Under the pieces are notes generated by a model. That model saw only the letters and a list, made by a program, of their open reading frames with translations. It was not told where the DNA came from and ran no database searches. Positions 16,725 to 25,437 of a stretch of DNA of 64,000 nt are shown here, in pieces (within the stretch, counting starts at the first letter, position 1; the number at the start of each line of letters is the position of its first letter). Origin of the DNA: an uncultured Lachnospiraceae bacterium (GTDB taxonomy: Bacteria; Bacillota; Clostridia; Lachnospirales; Lachnospiraceae); assembly GCA_947382625.1 (NCBI GenBank), contig CANDAG010000001.1, positions 124,001 to 188,000 on the forward strand, written 5' to 3'. The position numbers and the translations under genes are program-made.

Positions 16725-18368
16725 GTGCAGGGTCAGATGAAAAAAGGAAAATTAATAGTTGCACTTGGGGCGGTATTTACTCTGCTGACGGTTGGATGCG
16801 GCGAAGGTGAAAGTGAACCGGAAGGAATGCAGGAGACGGTTGAAAAAACGGCAGAGAATGGTGAAGGTGTTTCTGATGCTGCTGTTACGGAGAAGGGAGC
16901 TTCAGAAGGAGAGGAAAGTATGGCCGGGAATGTGACAGAAGATTCGGAGGAGGATATTTTTGCCGGGATCGAGACCGCCAAAAATGAGGCGGGGGTGAGC
17001 GTGCATGACCCTTCCATTAAGGTCTTTGACGGGAAGTATTATATCTATGGCTCCCATATGACAGGAGCGTATTCGGAGGATATGCAGTCCTGGACTTATA
17101 TTGGGAACGGCTACATGCCCGGAAATCCTTTGTTTGAAAATCTGTTTGCAGAGGGGCTTGGGGTCTTTGACTATGCGGGAACCTACGAGGACGGCAGTCA
17201 TTCGGTGTGGGCGGAGGATGTGATCTACAATAAGGCTATGGAGAAGTATGTAATGTATTTTTGTACATCCTCTACCTATATTAAGTCAAAGCTCTGTTAC
17301 GCCGTGGCGGATCAGCCGGAAGGGCCTTATGTTTATCAGGGGGATCTGCTTTATTCCGGATTTACGGCTCAGGATATGGAGGAAACGGATGTATGCGACT
17401 ATGTGGATGAGGAAACGGCGGCTGCCGCGTATCTCTCCGGCGGTCAGTATAATAATAAGCTCTGGCCTAATTGTATCGATCCGGCGCCTTTTTATGATGC
17501 GGAGGGAAGATTGTGGATGACATACGGCTCCTGGTCCGGGGGGATTTTCCTGCTGGAGCTTGATGCGGAAACCGGGCTTGTGATCCATCCGGAGGCGGAT
17601 GAGGAAAATGAGGTGGATCCTTATTTTGGAAAGCGGCTTCTCGGAGGCGGACACAATTCCATAGAAGGCCCTTATATCCAGTATGATGAAAGTTCAGGCT
17701 ATTATTATCTCTACGTTTCCTACGGCGGATTAGAGCGTACAGGGGGATATCAGATCCGGGTGTTCCGAAGTGATGCGCCGGATGGGGAGTATGTGGATAT
17801 GAACGGCGTCCGGCCTTCCATCGGCTATGACCATTCGAAGTTTGGCCTAAAGCTTTCCGGCAATTATTATATGCCAAGCAACCACTATGCCTATATGGCT
17901 ACCGGCGGGCAGTCCGCATTTCAGGATACGGATGGAAAGCAGTATGTGTGTTATCATTCCAGGTTTGACCACGGGGATGAGTACCACGAGCCCTGTGTAA
18001 AGCAGGTGTTTCTAAATGAAGAGGGATGGCCGGTGCTGGCTCCCTTTACCACAAAAGGAGAGACAATTTCCGAGAGCGGTTATGGAAAAGAAGAGGTGGC
18101 AGGAACCTATTACTTTATCAATCAGGGAAAAAAGATTAATGGGGATATCGTTACCGCAGAGAGGATCAGCCTGAATGAGGACGGTACGGTGAGCGGCGCC
18201 ATAACAGGAGCCTGGGAAGCAAAGGAAGGAACCTGTTATATGACACTGGCTTATGATGACATTACCTACAGCGGTGTGTTCTGCCGGATGCAGGACGAGG
18301 CAGGGACTGATGTGATGACCTTCAGCGCTGTGGGAGATAATCAAAGTATCTGGGGGGCGAAATATTAA
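16725..18368 (+). CDS. GH43 endo-arabinanase-like lipoprotein
   Basis: 547 residues. The GTG at 16725 lies 5 bases after AGGAG, though the ATG at 16737 is also possible. The lipobox LTVGC puts Cys25 (from GTG) at the cell surface, followed by a long acidic linker to about residue 80. The propeller carries VSVHDPSIKVFDG (base Asp), NCIDPAPFYD and SIEGPYIQYD (acid Glu), the pattern of GH43 endo-alpha-1,5-arabinanases such as AbnB/Abn2. A C-terminal beta domain (about residue 450 on) is typical of those enzymes. It would cut arabinan or arabinoxylan side chains outside the cell and feed the importers. The substrate is inferred from family. Confidence 0.85.
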   Translation: MQGQMKKGKLIVALGAVFTLLTVGCGEGESEPEGMQETVEKTAENGEGVSDAAVTEKGASEGEESMAGNVTEDSEEDIFAGIETAKNEAGVSVHDPSIKVFDGKYYIYGSHMTGAYSEDMQSWTYIGNGYMPGNPLFENLFAEGLGVFDYAGTYEDGSHSVWAEDVIYNKAMEKYVMYFCTSSTYIKSKLCYAVADQPEGPYVYQGDLLYSGFTAQDMEETDVCDYVDEETAAAAYLSGGQYNNKLWPNCIDPAPFYDAEGRLWMTYGSWSGGIFLLELDAETGLVIHPEADEENEVDPYFGKRLLGGGHNSIEGPYIQYDESSGYYYLYVSYGGLERTGGYQIRVFRSDAPDGEYVDMNGVRPSIGYDHSKFGLKLSGNYYMPSNHYAYMATGGQSAFQDTDGKQYVCYHSRFDHGDEYHEPCVKQVFLNEEGWPVLAPFTTKGETISESGYGKEEVAGTYYFINQGKKINGDIVTAERISLNEDGTVSGAITGAWEAKEGTCYMTLAYDDITYSGVFCRMQDEAGTDVMTFSAVGDNQSIWGAKY

Positions 18369-18409
18369 GGAAAGCAGATATTTTGAAAAATGAGAGGAGA
18401 GATGAAACA

Positions 18410-20353
18410 GTGAGCGATACCCGGACGAAAAAGCATACGCAATACACGCTGTGGGGAAATCTCAGGTTTTTGTTAAAGGCCCTGAAGCAGTACGCCGGAC
18501 GTTCTTACCGGATGATATGGATCAGCATTCCCCTTAAGGTGCTCATGCCCTTTATCGGTATTTTACTGCCGGAGATCGTGGTGCGGGCCATTACGGAAAA
18601 GGGGGAATTGCAAAGACTGCTTCTGGTGATATTGCTTTTGGGAGGGCTGCTGGTTGCCATAGGCTTTGCGGATCAGTATATTTCCGGCGTCATGGAGGCG
18701 GAGGCGTCCCTGCTTTCTTCCGGGCTGCAGAGACAGCTCTATTATAAGCAGCTTACCTGCGATTACGAGAATCTGGAGAACAAGGAGTTGTCTGGTAAGT
18801 ACCAGGAAGCGCAGAAATATATTTGGTGGTACGACCGCTATATTGCCCGGACGGGGGATAATATCGTGTTGTTTTGTTCCGGGATTTTCGGCTTTCTGGT
18901 GTATCTGTCCGTGCTGCGCAGGCTTCCTGTCTGGCTGCTCCTCCTTATGACAGGGGCAACCCTTGTCAGCTTCTTTTTCGCTGATCTTGGGGATAAAGAA
19001 AGGAAAAAAAGAGGAGCGTTCTGGGGAGAGGCTGTACGCCGGATCCGCTATCTTCACAGTATCTCATCAGACCCGAAGGCCGGAAAGGATATCAGGCTTT
19101 ATGCCATGCGGGACTGGTTTGAAGACAGGTTTCGTCTGACCCACCGGCAGATCCGCGATGACTATATCCTGATGGAAAAGAAGAATTATCTCTCGGCCCT
19201 GATCACGGCGGCAATGGGGATTTTGATCGAGGTCTCCGCATACCTTAAGCTGACGCAGATGACGGCATCCGGGGAGATCACCACTGCAGAATATGTACTT
19301 TGTATTGGGGCAGTATTGGGATTTTCTTCCTGGGTCAGGCAGATCGCAGAGCAGATGCAGAAGCTATGGCTCATGAAAGGAGATGTGAACAGCATTCGTG
19401 AATATCTGGATATGCCCGATAAGAGTGCGCAGATCCGGCAGGAGAAGAAAGCAGGGGATGTACGGATAGACAAAGGGGTGCCATGCGAGATCGAGTTTGA
19501 CCATGTATCCTATCGGTATGCCGGAAGCAGGGAGGATACCATTCATGATCTGTCCTTTCATATTAAAAAGGGAGAGCGGATCGCACTGGTGGGCATGAAC
19601 GGCGCAGGAAAGACTACCTGCGTGAAGCTTTTATGCGGTCTGTTGACGCCTACGTCAGGAGAGATCCGTATCAATGGACATCCTTCCTGGCAGTTTGAGA
19701 GGGAGACTTATTTTGGGCTGTTTTCTACCGTCTTCCAGGAGATCAATGTATTTCCGGCAAGCATCCGGGAGAATGTGACGGGTGCGGAGAAAGGAACAGA
19801 GGACAGTGGACGGCTGGCAGAGTGTCTGGCCATGGCAGACCTTTCGGGGAAGATCTCCCGGCTTTCTGACCGGGAAGATGCAGTGCTGGTAAAGGAGTTT
19901 CAGGAGGATGCCATCAATCTTTCCGGCGGAGAGACCCAGCGGCTTTTGCTGGCAAGGGCTTTGTATAAAGATGCGCCCATTCTTGTGCTGGACGAACCTA
20001 CGGCGGCTCTTGATCCTATTTCCGAAAACAATGTTTACCGGAAGTATCATTCCCTGACGGAAAATAAGACGTCTGTTTTTATCTCCCACAGACTGGCAAG
20101 CACCCGGTTCTGCGACCGGATCTTTTATCTGGAAGAGGGAGAGATCGTGGAGATGGGCACCCATGAGGAGCTGATGGAAATGGGAGGGAAATACGCCCAT
20201 GCCTTTGCGGTGCAGAGCCGGTATTATAGTGAGAAGAAGGACGGGCAAAGCCGGGCGGAAGACGGACAGAGCCGGCCTGAGGATGCGCAGCAGGGAGACG
20301 GAGCGTATGACGGGTTTATGCAGGAAAACAGCGAGGAGGTGACTTTCGCATGA
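18410..20353 (+). CDS. ABC exporter half, fused membrane and ATPase domains (subunit A)
   Basis: About 647 residues from GTG 18410, preferred because AGGAGA lies 9 bases upstream; a TTG at 18383 is an alternative. Residues 1-300 carry six hydrophobic segments of an exporter-type membrane domain. The ATPase domain has Walker A GMNGAGKTT near residue 395, signature LSGGE, Walker B ILVLDEPTAALDP and the H-loop SHR. Its stop overlaps the start of the next gene by ATGA, so the two should form a heterodimeric exporter. No peptidase domain is present. A charged, repeated tail (GQSRAEDGQSRPED) ends the protein. The cargo is unknown; it lies between two GH43 genes. Confidence 0.88.
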   Translation: MSDTRTKKHTQYTLWGNLRFLLKALKQYAGRSYRMIWISIPLKVLMPFIGILLPEIVVRAITEKGELQRLLLVILLLGGLLVAIGFADQYISGVMEAEASLLSSGLQRQLYYKQLTCDYENLENKELSGKYQEAQKYIWWYDRYIARTGDNIVLFCSGIFGFLVYLSVLRRLPVWLLLLMTGATLVSFFFADLGDKERKKRGAFWGEAVRRIRYLHSISSDPKAGKDIRLYAMRDWFEDRFRLTHRQIRDDYILMEKKNYLSALITAAMGILIEVSAYLKLTQMTASGEITTAEYVLCIGAVLGFSSWVRQIAEQMQKLWLMKGDVNSIREYLDMPDKSAQIRQEKKAGDVRIDKGVPCEIEFDHVSYRYAGSREDTIHDLSFHIKKGERIALVGMNGAGKTTCVKLLCGLLTPTSGEIRINGHPSWQFERETYFGLFSTVFQEINVFPASIRENVTGAEKGTEDSGRLAECLAMADLSGKISRLSDREDAVLVKEFQEDAINLSGGETQRLLLARALYKDAPILVLDEPTAALDPISENNVYRKYHSLTENKTSVFISHRLASTRFCDRIFYLEEGEIVEMGTHEELMEMGGKYAHAFAVQSRYYSEKKDGQSRAEDGQSRPEDAQQGDGAYDGFMQENSEEVTFA

Positions 20354-22260
20354 CAGAGCAGGAGAAAAATAGCGGGCAGGATCAGGAGCAAAACACGGAT
20401 ACGGCAGAGGGAAAACAGAGTTTTTGGGAGAGTCTTCGCAGTGTCTGCCATGTGGCAAGGGTGATCTTCCGTCTGGATAAGTGGAATATCCCCTCTTTTG
20501 TAGGAGATCAGTTTTTTATGACGCTGCAGCCCTTTGTAGGTCTGTTTTTTTCCGCAAGGATCCTGGATGCGCTTTTCGCAGGAGCAGATCGGGACGTGGT
20601 CATTCGATGGATCCTGGCGGCGGTGGCCTGTAATTACGGCGTTTATCTGGCGGAACGGCTGATGGGATGCCTTAGCAGGCTGGAGGGGATCACGCTCTAC
20701 TGGCAGCTGTATCAGGAGATGAGCCGGGTCATGATGCGGGCGGATTATAAGGAACTGGAAAAGCCGGACATCCGACAGTCCAAGGAGAGGATCGAGCGGG
20801 CCACAAATATGTTCTGGTATGGCCCCTGGGAGGTGCCGGGGGTGTTTATGCGACTCGTAGAGGGATTGACCATCACGATATCGGCCCTGGTTCTGGCCTT
20901 CCCCATCTTTCTTCCGGTGAAAGGAGAAAAGATCCCCTGGGGGATGCTTGGCATGCTTTTGTTTATCGGCGTTTCCGTCTGGTATTCTCTCTCCTCGGAG
21001 AAAAAGCTTTATAAGATGAAGGAGGACAGTCTGGATCCCTTAGCCCGGGTATATCGGAAGCAGGATTTTTTTGAAGCCTATGCAGGAGAAAATAAAGCTG
21101 CCAAGGACATCCGGCTGTTTGGTCAGAAAAATCTGATCTTTCGGCTGATGGAGCAGAATATAAAGGAGGAGCAAAGGATCGTGGATGCCCGGCGGTTCCG
21201 GCAGGCGAAATCCTTTGGTATCCGGGGTGCTCTGGCACAGGCAGTGGGATGTCTGGCCTATCTGATCGTGGGTGCAAGGGCGCTGGCGGGAATCTTTGGT
21301 ATCGGAAGCGTGGTGCAGTATGTAGGCGCCATCATGAAGCTGTCAGAGGGAATCCGGGTACTGATCTATGCCGTGCAGCATATTACCATGCAGGGACCTC
21401 ACTGTCAGGAGTATCTGGATTTTATCGGTGAGGGAGAAGATGCAAAAAAGTACTGCCACGAACAGGACGGCCAGAAGACGCTGGAGGCGCCGGAGGATTA
21501 TACCATTGTCTTTGACCATGTAAGCTTTCGGTATCCGGGCAATGAAGAGTGGGTGCTGAAGGACTTAAATATTACCCTTAAGAGGGGAGAACACTTTGCA
21601 GTGGTGGGGATGAACGGAAGCGGCAAGACCACCTTCATCAAGCTGCTGTGCAGGCTTTATGAACCGGAAAAAGGCAGGATCCTATTCAACGGCACGGATA
21701 TCAGGGAATTTAAGCATGAGGATTATCAGAAACTGTTTGCAGTGGTCTTTCAGGATTTCCAGGTCTTTGCACTTCCTCTTGGAGAAAATATAGCGGCCTC
21801 AAGGCATTATGATGATAAGCGTGTAGAGGCATGTTTAGAGCAGGCAGGAGTGGGGGAGTTTGCAAAAAGTCTGCCAAAAGGCTTAGAGCAGCCTTTATAT
21901 ACGGTAGAGACAGACGGGATCAATATCTCCGGTGGCGAAGCACAAAAAATTGCCATTGCAAGGGCATTGTATAAAGACGCGCCATTTGTTATACTGGATG
22001 AACCCACAGCAGCTTTAGACCCTATCGCGGAGGCGGAAGTTTATGCAGGCTTCCAGGGGATGGTCCGGGAAAAAGGAGCCATCTATATTTCCCACAGGCT
22101 TTCTTCCTGCCGGTTCTGTGATAAGATCGCAGTGTTCCATGAGGGAAGGCTTGTGCAGCTGGGAACCCATGAAGAGCTGCTTAAGTCGGAAGAGGGAAAA
22201 TACCATGAATTGTGGCAGGCGCAGGCACAATATTACCAGAGGAGTAACCCGGCCTGTTAA
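20350..22260 (+). CDS. ABC exporter half, fused membrane and ATPase domains (subunit B)
   Basis: 636 residues, translationally coupled to subunit A. A membrane domain (first about 330 residues) is followed by an ATPase with Walker A GMNGSGKTT near residue 420, signature ISGGEAQK, Walker B FVILDEPTAALDP and SHR. Both ATP sites in the pair look complete by motif, so there is no obvious degenerate site of the kind known in some heterodimeric exporters. The N-terminus is hydrophilic (QEKNSGQDQEQN). Substrate unknown. Confidence 0.88.
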   Translation: MTEQEKNSGQDQEQNTDTAEGKQSFWESLRSVCHVARVIFRLDKWNIPSFVGDQFFMTLQPFVGLFFSARILDALFAGADRDVVIRWILAAVACNYGVYLAERLMGCLSRLEGITLYWQLYQEMSRVMMRADYKELEKPDIRQSKERIERATNMFWYGPWEVPGVFMRLVEGLTITISALVLAFPIFLPVKGEKIPWGMLGMLLFIGVSVWYSLSSEKKLYKMKEDSLDPLARVYRKQDFFEAYAGENKAAKDIRLFGQKNLIFRLMEQNIKEEQRIVDARRFRQAKSFGIRGALAQAVGCLAYLIVGARALAGIFGIGSVVQYVGAIMKLSEGIRVLIYAVQHITMQGPHCQEYLDFIGEGEDAKKYCHEQDGQKTLEAPEDYTIVFDHVSFRYPGNEEWVLKDLNITLKRGEHFAVVGMNGSGKTTFIKLLCRLYEPEKGRILFNGTDIREFKHEDYQKLFAVVFQDFQVFALPLGENIAASRHYDDKRVEACLEQAGVGEFAKSLPKGLEQPLYTVETDGINISGGEAQKIAIARALYKDAPFVILDEPTAALDPIAEAEVYAGFQGMVREKGAIYISHRLSSCRFCDKIAVFHEGRLVQLGTHEELLKSEEGKYHELWQAQAQYYQRSNPAC

Positions 22261-22349
22261 GGTTGAACTGGCAAAAATGGTAAGAAGATGATTGAAAGAG
22301 GAAGAAGTATGTTGATGCGCGCAGGCGGTAAAGAAAGGCGGTTAAACAG

Positions 22350-23324
22350 ATGGACAAAGAAAAAGAGTTGCGAAAAGGGATGTCAGAGGCTTCACTTTAT
22401 AACAAACCATGGATCATGCAGAGAGCGGATCCTTATGTGTACAGGCATACGGACGGAACCTATTATTTTACCGCTTCCGTACCGGCCTATGACGGAATCG
22501 TGCTCCGCAGGGCAGATACACTGGCGGGACTGGCGGAGGCCGAAGAGAAGGAAGTATGGCATAAGCATGAGAGCGGGATCATGAGCTGCCATATCTGGGC
22601 ACCGGAGCTGCATTATCTGGATGGCGCATGGTACATTTATTACGCCGGCGGGGATAAGGACGATATCTGGGCGATCCGGCCCTATGTGCTGGAATGCAGG
22701 GATGAGGATCCCATGACAGGCACCTGGACAGAGAAGGGCAAGATGAGAAGGGCGGCGGAGGATGAGTTTTCCTTCGAGGCGTTTTCGCTGGACGCCACCG
22801 TTTTTGAGAACCGTGGGGAACACTATTATGTCTGGGCGGAAAAGGTAGGCGTGGGTAAGCAGATTTCCAATTTGTATATCGGGAAGATGGAATCGCCTTA
22901 TCAGCTGAAGACCGTTCAGGTGCTGCTCACCACCCCTGATTATGATTGGGAGAGAGTGGGATTCTGGGTAAATGAAGGCCCGGCGGTAATCAAGAAGGAC
23001 GGTAAGATATTTATGACCTATTCGGCTTCCGAAACCGGAGTGGCATATTGTATGGGAATGCTCAGTGCAGATGAAGATTCGGACCTGTTGGATCCTTTGT
23101 CATGGCACAAAGAAAGGTATCCGGTTTTGTGTTCAGATGAAAGTGCGGGAATTTACGGACCGGGGCACAACTGCTTTACGGTGGATGAAGAGGGGAATGA
23201 TATCATGGTCTATCATGCCAGAACGGAAACCGAGATCGTGGGGGATCCGCTCTATAATCCGAATCGCCACGCCATGCTGATGAAGGTGGAGTGGAAGGAT
23301 GGGAGACCGGTGTTTGGGTTTTGA
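22350..23324 (+). CDS. GH43 exo-alpha-L-arabinofuranosidase-like enzyme
   Basis: 324 residues, single propeller domain, no signal peptide. Visible active-site motifs are QRADPYVYRH (base Asp), SLDATVFENRGEHYYVW (Asp) and NEGPAVIKKDGKIFMTYS (acid Glu). The compact length and the CHIWAPELHYLDGAWYIYYA motif fit the GH43 group that removes arabinose from 1,5-arabino-oligosaccharides (GH43_26-like). It starts 89 bases after the exporter and may be cotranscribed. It would act in the cytoplasm on fragments made by the arabinanase at 16725. Confidence 0.85.
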   Translation: MDKEKELRKGMSEASLYNKPWIMQRADPYVYRHTDGTYYFTASVPAYDGIVLRRADTLAGLAEAEEKEVWHKHESGIMSCHIWAPELHYLDGAWYIYYAGGDKDDIWAIRPYVLECRDEDPMTGTWTEKGKMRRAAEDEFSFEAFSLDATVFENRGEHYYVWAEKVGVGKQISNLYIGKMESPYQLKTVQVLLTTPDYDWERVGFWVNEGPAVIKKDGKIFMTYSASETGVAYCMGMLSADEDSDLLDPLSWHKERYPVLCSDESAGIYGPGHNCFTVDEEGNDIMVYHARTETEIVGDPLYNPNRHAMLMKVEWKDGRPVFGF

Positions 23325-23376
23325 TTCATAAAAATACAGGGCGTAGAAATAGCTCTATACTAGACCAGGAGAAGAC

Positions 23377-23403
23377 CCGGAGAGTTGCAGCTCTCCGGTT
23401 TTT
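23377..23403 (+). terminator. Terminator after GH43/exporter block
   Basis: CCGGAGAG / CTCTCCGG with a 6-base loop, followed by TTTTT. Confidence 0.85.
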
Positions 23404-23404
23404 C

Positions 23405-23433
23405 TTGATAGAATTGATTTTTAGACATATAAT
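23405..23433 (+). promoter_or_regulatory. Promoter of the RelB-PIN pair
   Basis: TTGATA (23405-23410), 17 bases, then TATAAT (23428-23433), directly after the preceding terminator and 53 bases before the antitoxin start. Confidence 0.75.
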
Positions 23434-23485
23434 AATAAAAACAAATGCAAAACAACTACTGTATGAAGTGGGATGGAGGTATATT

Positions 23486-23785
23486 ATGGCTGAACAGGTA
23501 TTGATTCAGTTTCGTGCAGATAAAGCATTAAAACAGGAAGTGACAGAAATTTACGAATCTCTTGGGATGGATTTACCCACTGCATTGCGTATGTTTATGA
23601 ATAAAAGCAGAATGGTCAGGGGGGTTCCGTTTGACGTAAGACTTCCAGAGAATACGATTACAAGAGCTGAGGCAATGAGAGCTTTTGAGGATCTGCGGGC
23701 ACAAGCCGGTAATCTTCCAGAGATGACATTAGAAGAGATCAATACAGAAATATCGGCAGTAAGAGCAGAAAGAAAAAAGAGGTAA
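23486..23785 (+). CDS. RelB/DinJ-family antitoxin of a PIN-toxin pair
   Basis: 99 residues from the ATG at 23486, chosen because GGAGG at 23475-23479 is 6 bases upstream; the longer open frame before it crosses the promoter and terminator. The N-terminus (VLIQFRADKALKQEVTEIYE) is RelB/DinJ-like and would bind DNA as a ribbon-helix-helix dimer. The C-terminus is charged and should wrap the toxin. The toxin gene starts 4 bases later. Such pairs usually repress their own promoter. Pairing a RelB-type antitoxin with a PIN nuclease instead of RelE is a mixed arrangement. Confidence 0.82.
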   Translation: MAEQVLIQFRADKALKQEVTEIYESLGMDLPTALRMFMNKSRMVRGVPFDVRLPENTITRAEAMRAFEDLRAQAGNLPEMTLEEINTEISAVRAERKKR

Positions 23786-23789
23786 CAGT

Positions 23790-24209
23790 ATGACATATTA
23801 TGCTGTAATAGACACAAATGTATTTATATCTGCTCTTTTATCAAAAAATGGTGATGCGGCAACAGTAAAGGTACTTCGGGCAATTTTTGATGGTAGAATT
23901 GTGCCGCTGTATCATAATGAGATTTTGGCAGAATATCAAGAAGTGTTACATAGAAAGAAGTTTCATTTTGAAGAAAAGTCTGTACAGATGGTGCTAAGGG
24001 CAGTTAAAGAATTTGGTATGGAGGTCTTTCCACAACCTACGGGAGAAATTCTTGTTGATATGGATGATTTGATATTTTACGAGGTGGTTATGGAAAAACG
24101 GAATGATGATGCATATTTGGTGACAGGAAATCAGAAGCATTATCCGATTAGGGAATTTATTGTTACACCGGCAGAGATGATAGGAATAATTGAGAAGACA
24201 AATGGATAA
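23790..24209 (+). CDS. PIN-domain toxin (putative RNase)
   Basis: 139 residues of the PIN_3 type of toxins. The N-terminal metal-binding motif is VIDTNVFISALL (Asp at residue 8). Further acidic residues include E in NEILAEYQEVL and the Asp pair in KRNDDAYLVTG, in line with the four-acid PIN active site. VapC-type PIN toxins cut RNA and stop growth unless bound by the antitoxin. The gene lies 4 bases after its antitoxin in one transcript. Confidence 0.83.
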   Translation: MTYYAVIDTNVFISALLSKNGDAATVKVLRAIFDGRIVPLYHNEILAEYQEVLHRKKFHFEEKSVQMVLRAVKEFGMEVFPQPTGEILVDMDDLIFYEVVMEKRNDDAYLVTGNQKHYPIREFIVTPAEMIGIIEKTNG

Positions 24210-24233
24210 ACATTTTTTTGCAGGGGGTAAATC

Positions 24234-25328
24234 TTGAAAAATATATCTATTATGCTAAAACCCGCATCATCACTATGCAATATGCGGTGCCAATATTGTT
24301 TTTATGCAGACGAGACCAAAATGAGGCAGGTCCGTTCCTATGGACTCATGAGCAATGAGACTCTGGAAAAGCTCCTCCGGAATATCCGGAGCAGCCTGCA
24401 GCCGGGAGATCAGATTAATTTCGCCTTCCAGGGGGGAGAGCCCATGCTGGCAGGACTGGATTTTTACAGGTATTTTGTAAAGCTGATAGATGGCTGGGGA
24501 AAGGGGATTCGGGTCACCTATGCTCTGCAGACCAACGGGCTTTTGCTGGACGAAGAATGGTGCCGGTTCCTTGCCGGGAATCATTTTCTGGCAGGGATTT
24601 CTCTGGACCTGCTGCCGGCCTGCCATGATGAGGCCAGGAGGGACGCGCAAGGGCAGGGAACCTATGGGCAGGTGATGGAAGGGATACGGCTGATGGAGCA
24701 GTATCAGGTGGAGTACAATGTACTCTGTACCCTGACACGGAAAATTGCGAAATATCCCCAGAAGGTCTGGAAGGTGATCACGAAAAATGATTTCAGGTGG
24801 GTACAGTTTACGCCCTGCCTGGACGAATTGTCCGGGGAGCAAAAAAGCCCTTATGCACTTACGCCACAGGATTTTGCTTCGTTTTATATCCAGCTGTTTG
24901 CGTGCTGGCTTGACGATTACCGCAAGGGAGCCTACCGCAGTATCAAGCTTTTTGATGATCTGGTGAATTATCTGGGGCGCGGCATTCCTACATCCTGCGG
25001 CATTAACGGCAAATGTCAGCCACAGCTGGTAGTGGAGGCTGACGGAAGCGTCTTTCCCTGTGACTTTTATTGTCTGGATGAATATCTTCTGGGAAATTTT
25101 ACAGAGCAGACTCTGGAGGAATTGTATTTATTATCCGTGCAGTCTGAAATGAGGGTGAGAGAAAAGAACGCTTTTTGTAGGACATGCCCTTATGAGCAGA
25201 TCTGCGGCGGCGGATGTAAACGGATGCAGCAGGAGGTATACTGCGGCGGAGAGGGAAAATGCGGCATGCGCAGTTTTCTGGATTATAGCATGAGGGAGCT
25301 GAGGCAGATTGCCAGGTCGGTTATGTAG
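24234..25328 (+). CDS. Anaerobic sulfatase-maturating enzyme (radical SAM, SPASM)
   Basis: 364 residues beginning at a TTG codon preceded by AGGGGG. The radical SAM cluster motif is CNMRCQYC (Cys15, Cys19, Cys22). The SPASM domain cysteines occur around CGINGKCQPQ, VFPCDFYC and CRTCPYEQICGGGC. Known family members convert a Cys or Ser in sulfatases to formylglycine without oxygen. No sulfatase gene is in the window, so its client must be encoded elsewhere, or this is a related peptide-modifying enzyme. It starts 24 bases after the PIN toxin and may share its transcript. Confidence 0.88.
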   Translation: MKNISIMLKPASSLCNMRCQYCFYADETKMRQVRSYGLMSNETLEKLLRNIRSSLQPGDQINFAFQGGEPMLAGLDFYRYFVKLIDGWGKGIRVTYALQTNGLLLDEEWCRFLAGNHFLAGISLDLLPACHDEARRDAQGQGTYGQVMEGIRLMEQYQVEYNVLCTLTRKIAKYPQKVWKVITKNDFRWVQFTPCLDELSGEQKSPYALTPQDFASFYIQLFACWLDDYRKGAYRSIKLFDDLVNYLGRGIPTSCGINGKCQPQLVVEADGSVFPCDFYCLDEYLLGNFTEQTLEELYLLSVQSEMRVREKNAFCRTCPYEQICGGGCKRMQQEVYCGGEGKCGMRSFLDYSMRELRQIARSVM

Positions 25329-25361
25329 CGCGGAACGAAGCAGACAGGATAGGAAAAACGG

Positions 25362-25388
25362 GAATGCCCCACAGATTGCGGGGCATTC
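25362..25388. terminator. Stem-loop between convergent genes
   Basis: Perfect 9-bp stem GAATGCCCC / GGGGCATTC. T tails are weak on both strands. It lies between the maturase and the convergent ATPase gene and may act in both directions. Confidence 0.6.
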
Positions 25389-25393
25389 TCTGT

Positions 25394-25431
25394 ATCAATA
25401 AGCCGGCTCGCGAAGCGTGGCGGTGTTTGAT
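25394..25431. repeat. REP-like palindromic unit, ATCAA subfamily
   Basis: ATCAATAAG at the left pairs in part with TTTGAT at the right around the core CTCGCGAAGCGTG. It is the clearest copy of this subfamily along with 42505-42542. Confidence 0.6.
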
Positions 25432-25437
25432 AGTCTG

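Noticed and set aside
18383..18410. TTG at 18383 as the start of exporter subunit A
   Set aside because: The GTG at 18410 has a better spaced AGGAGA site; the TTG remains possible but is less favoured.
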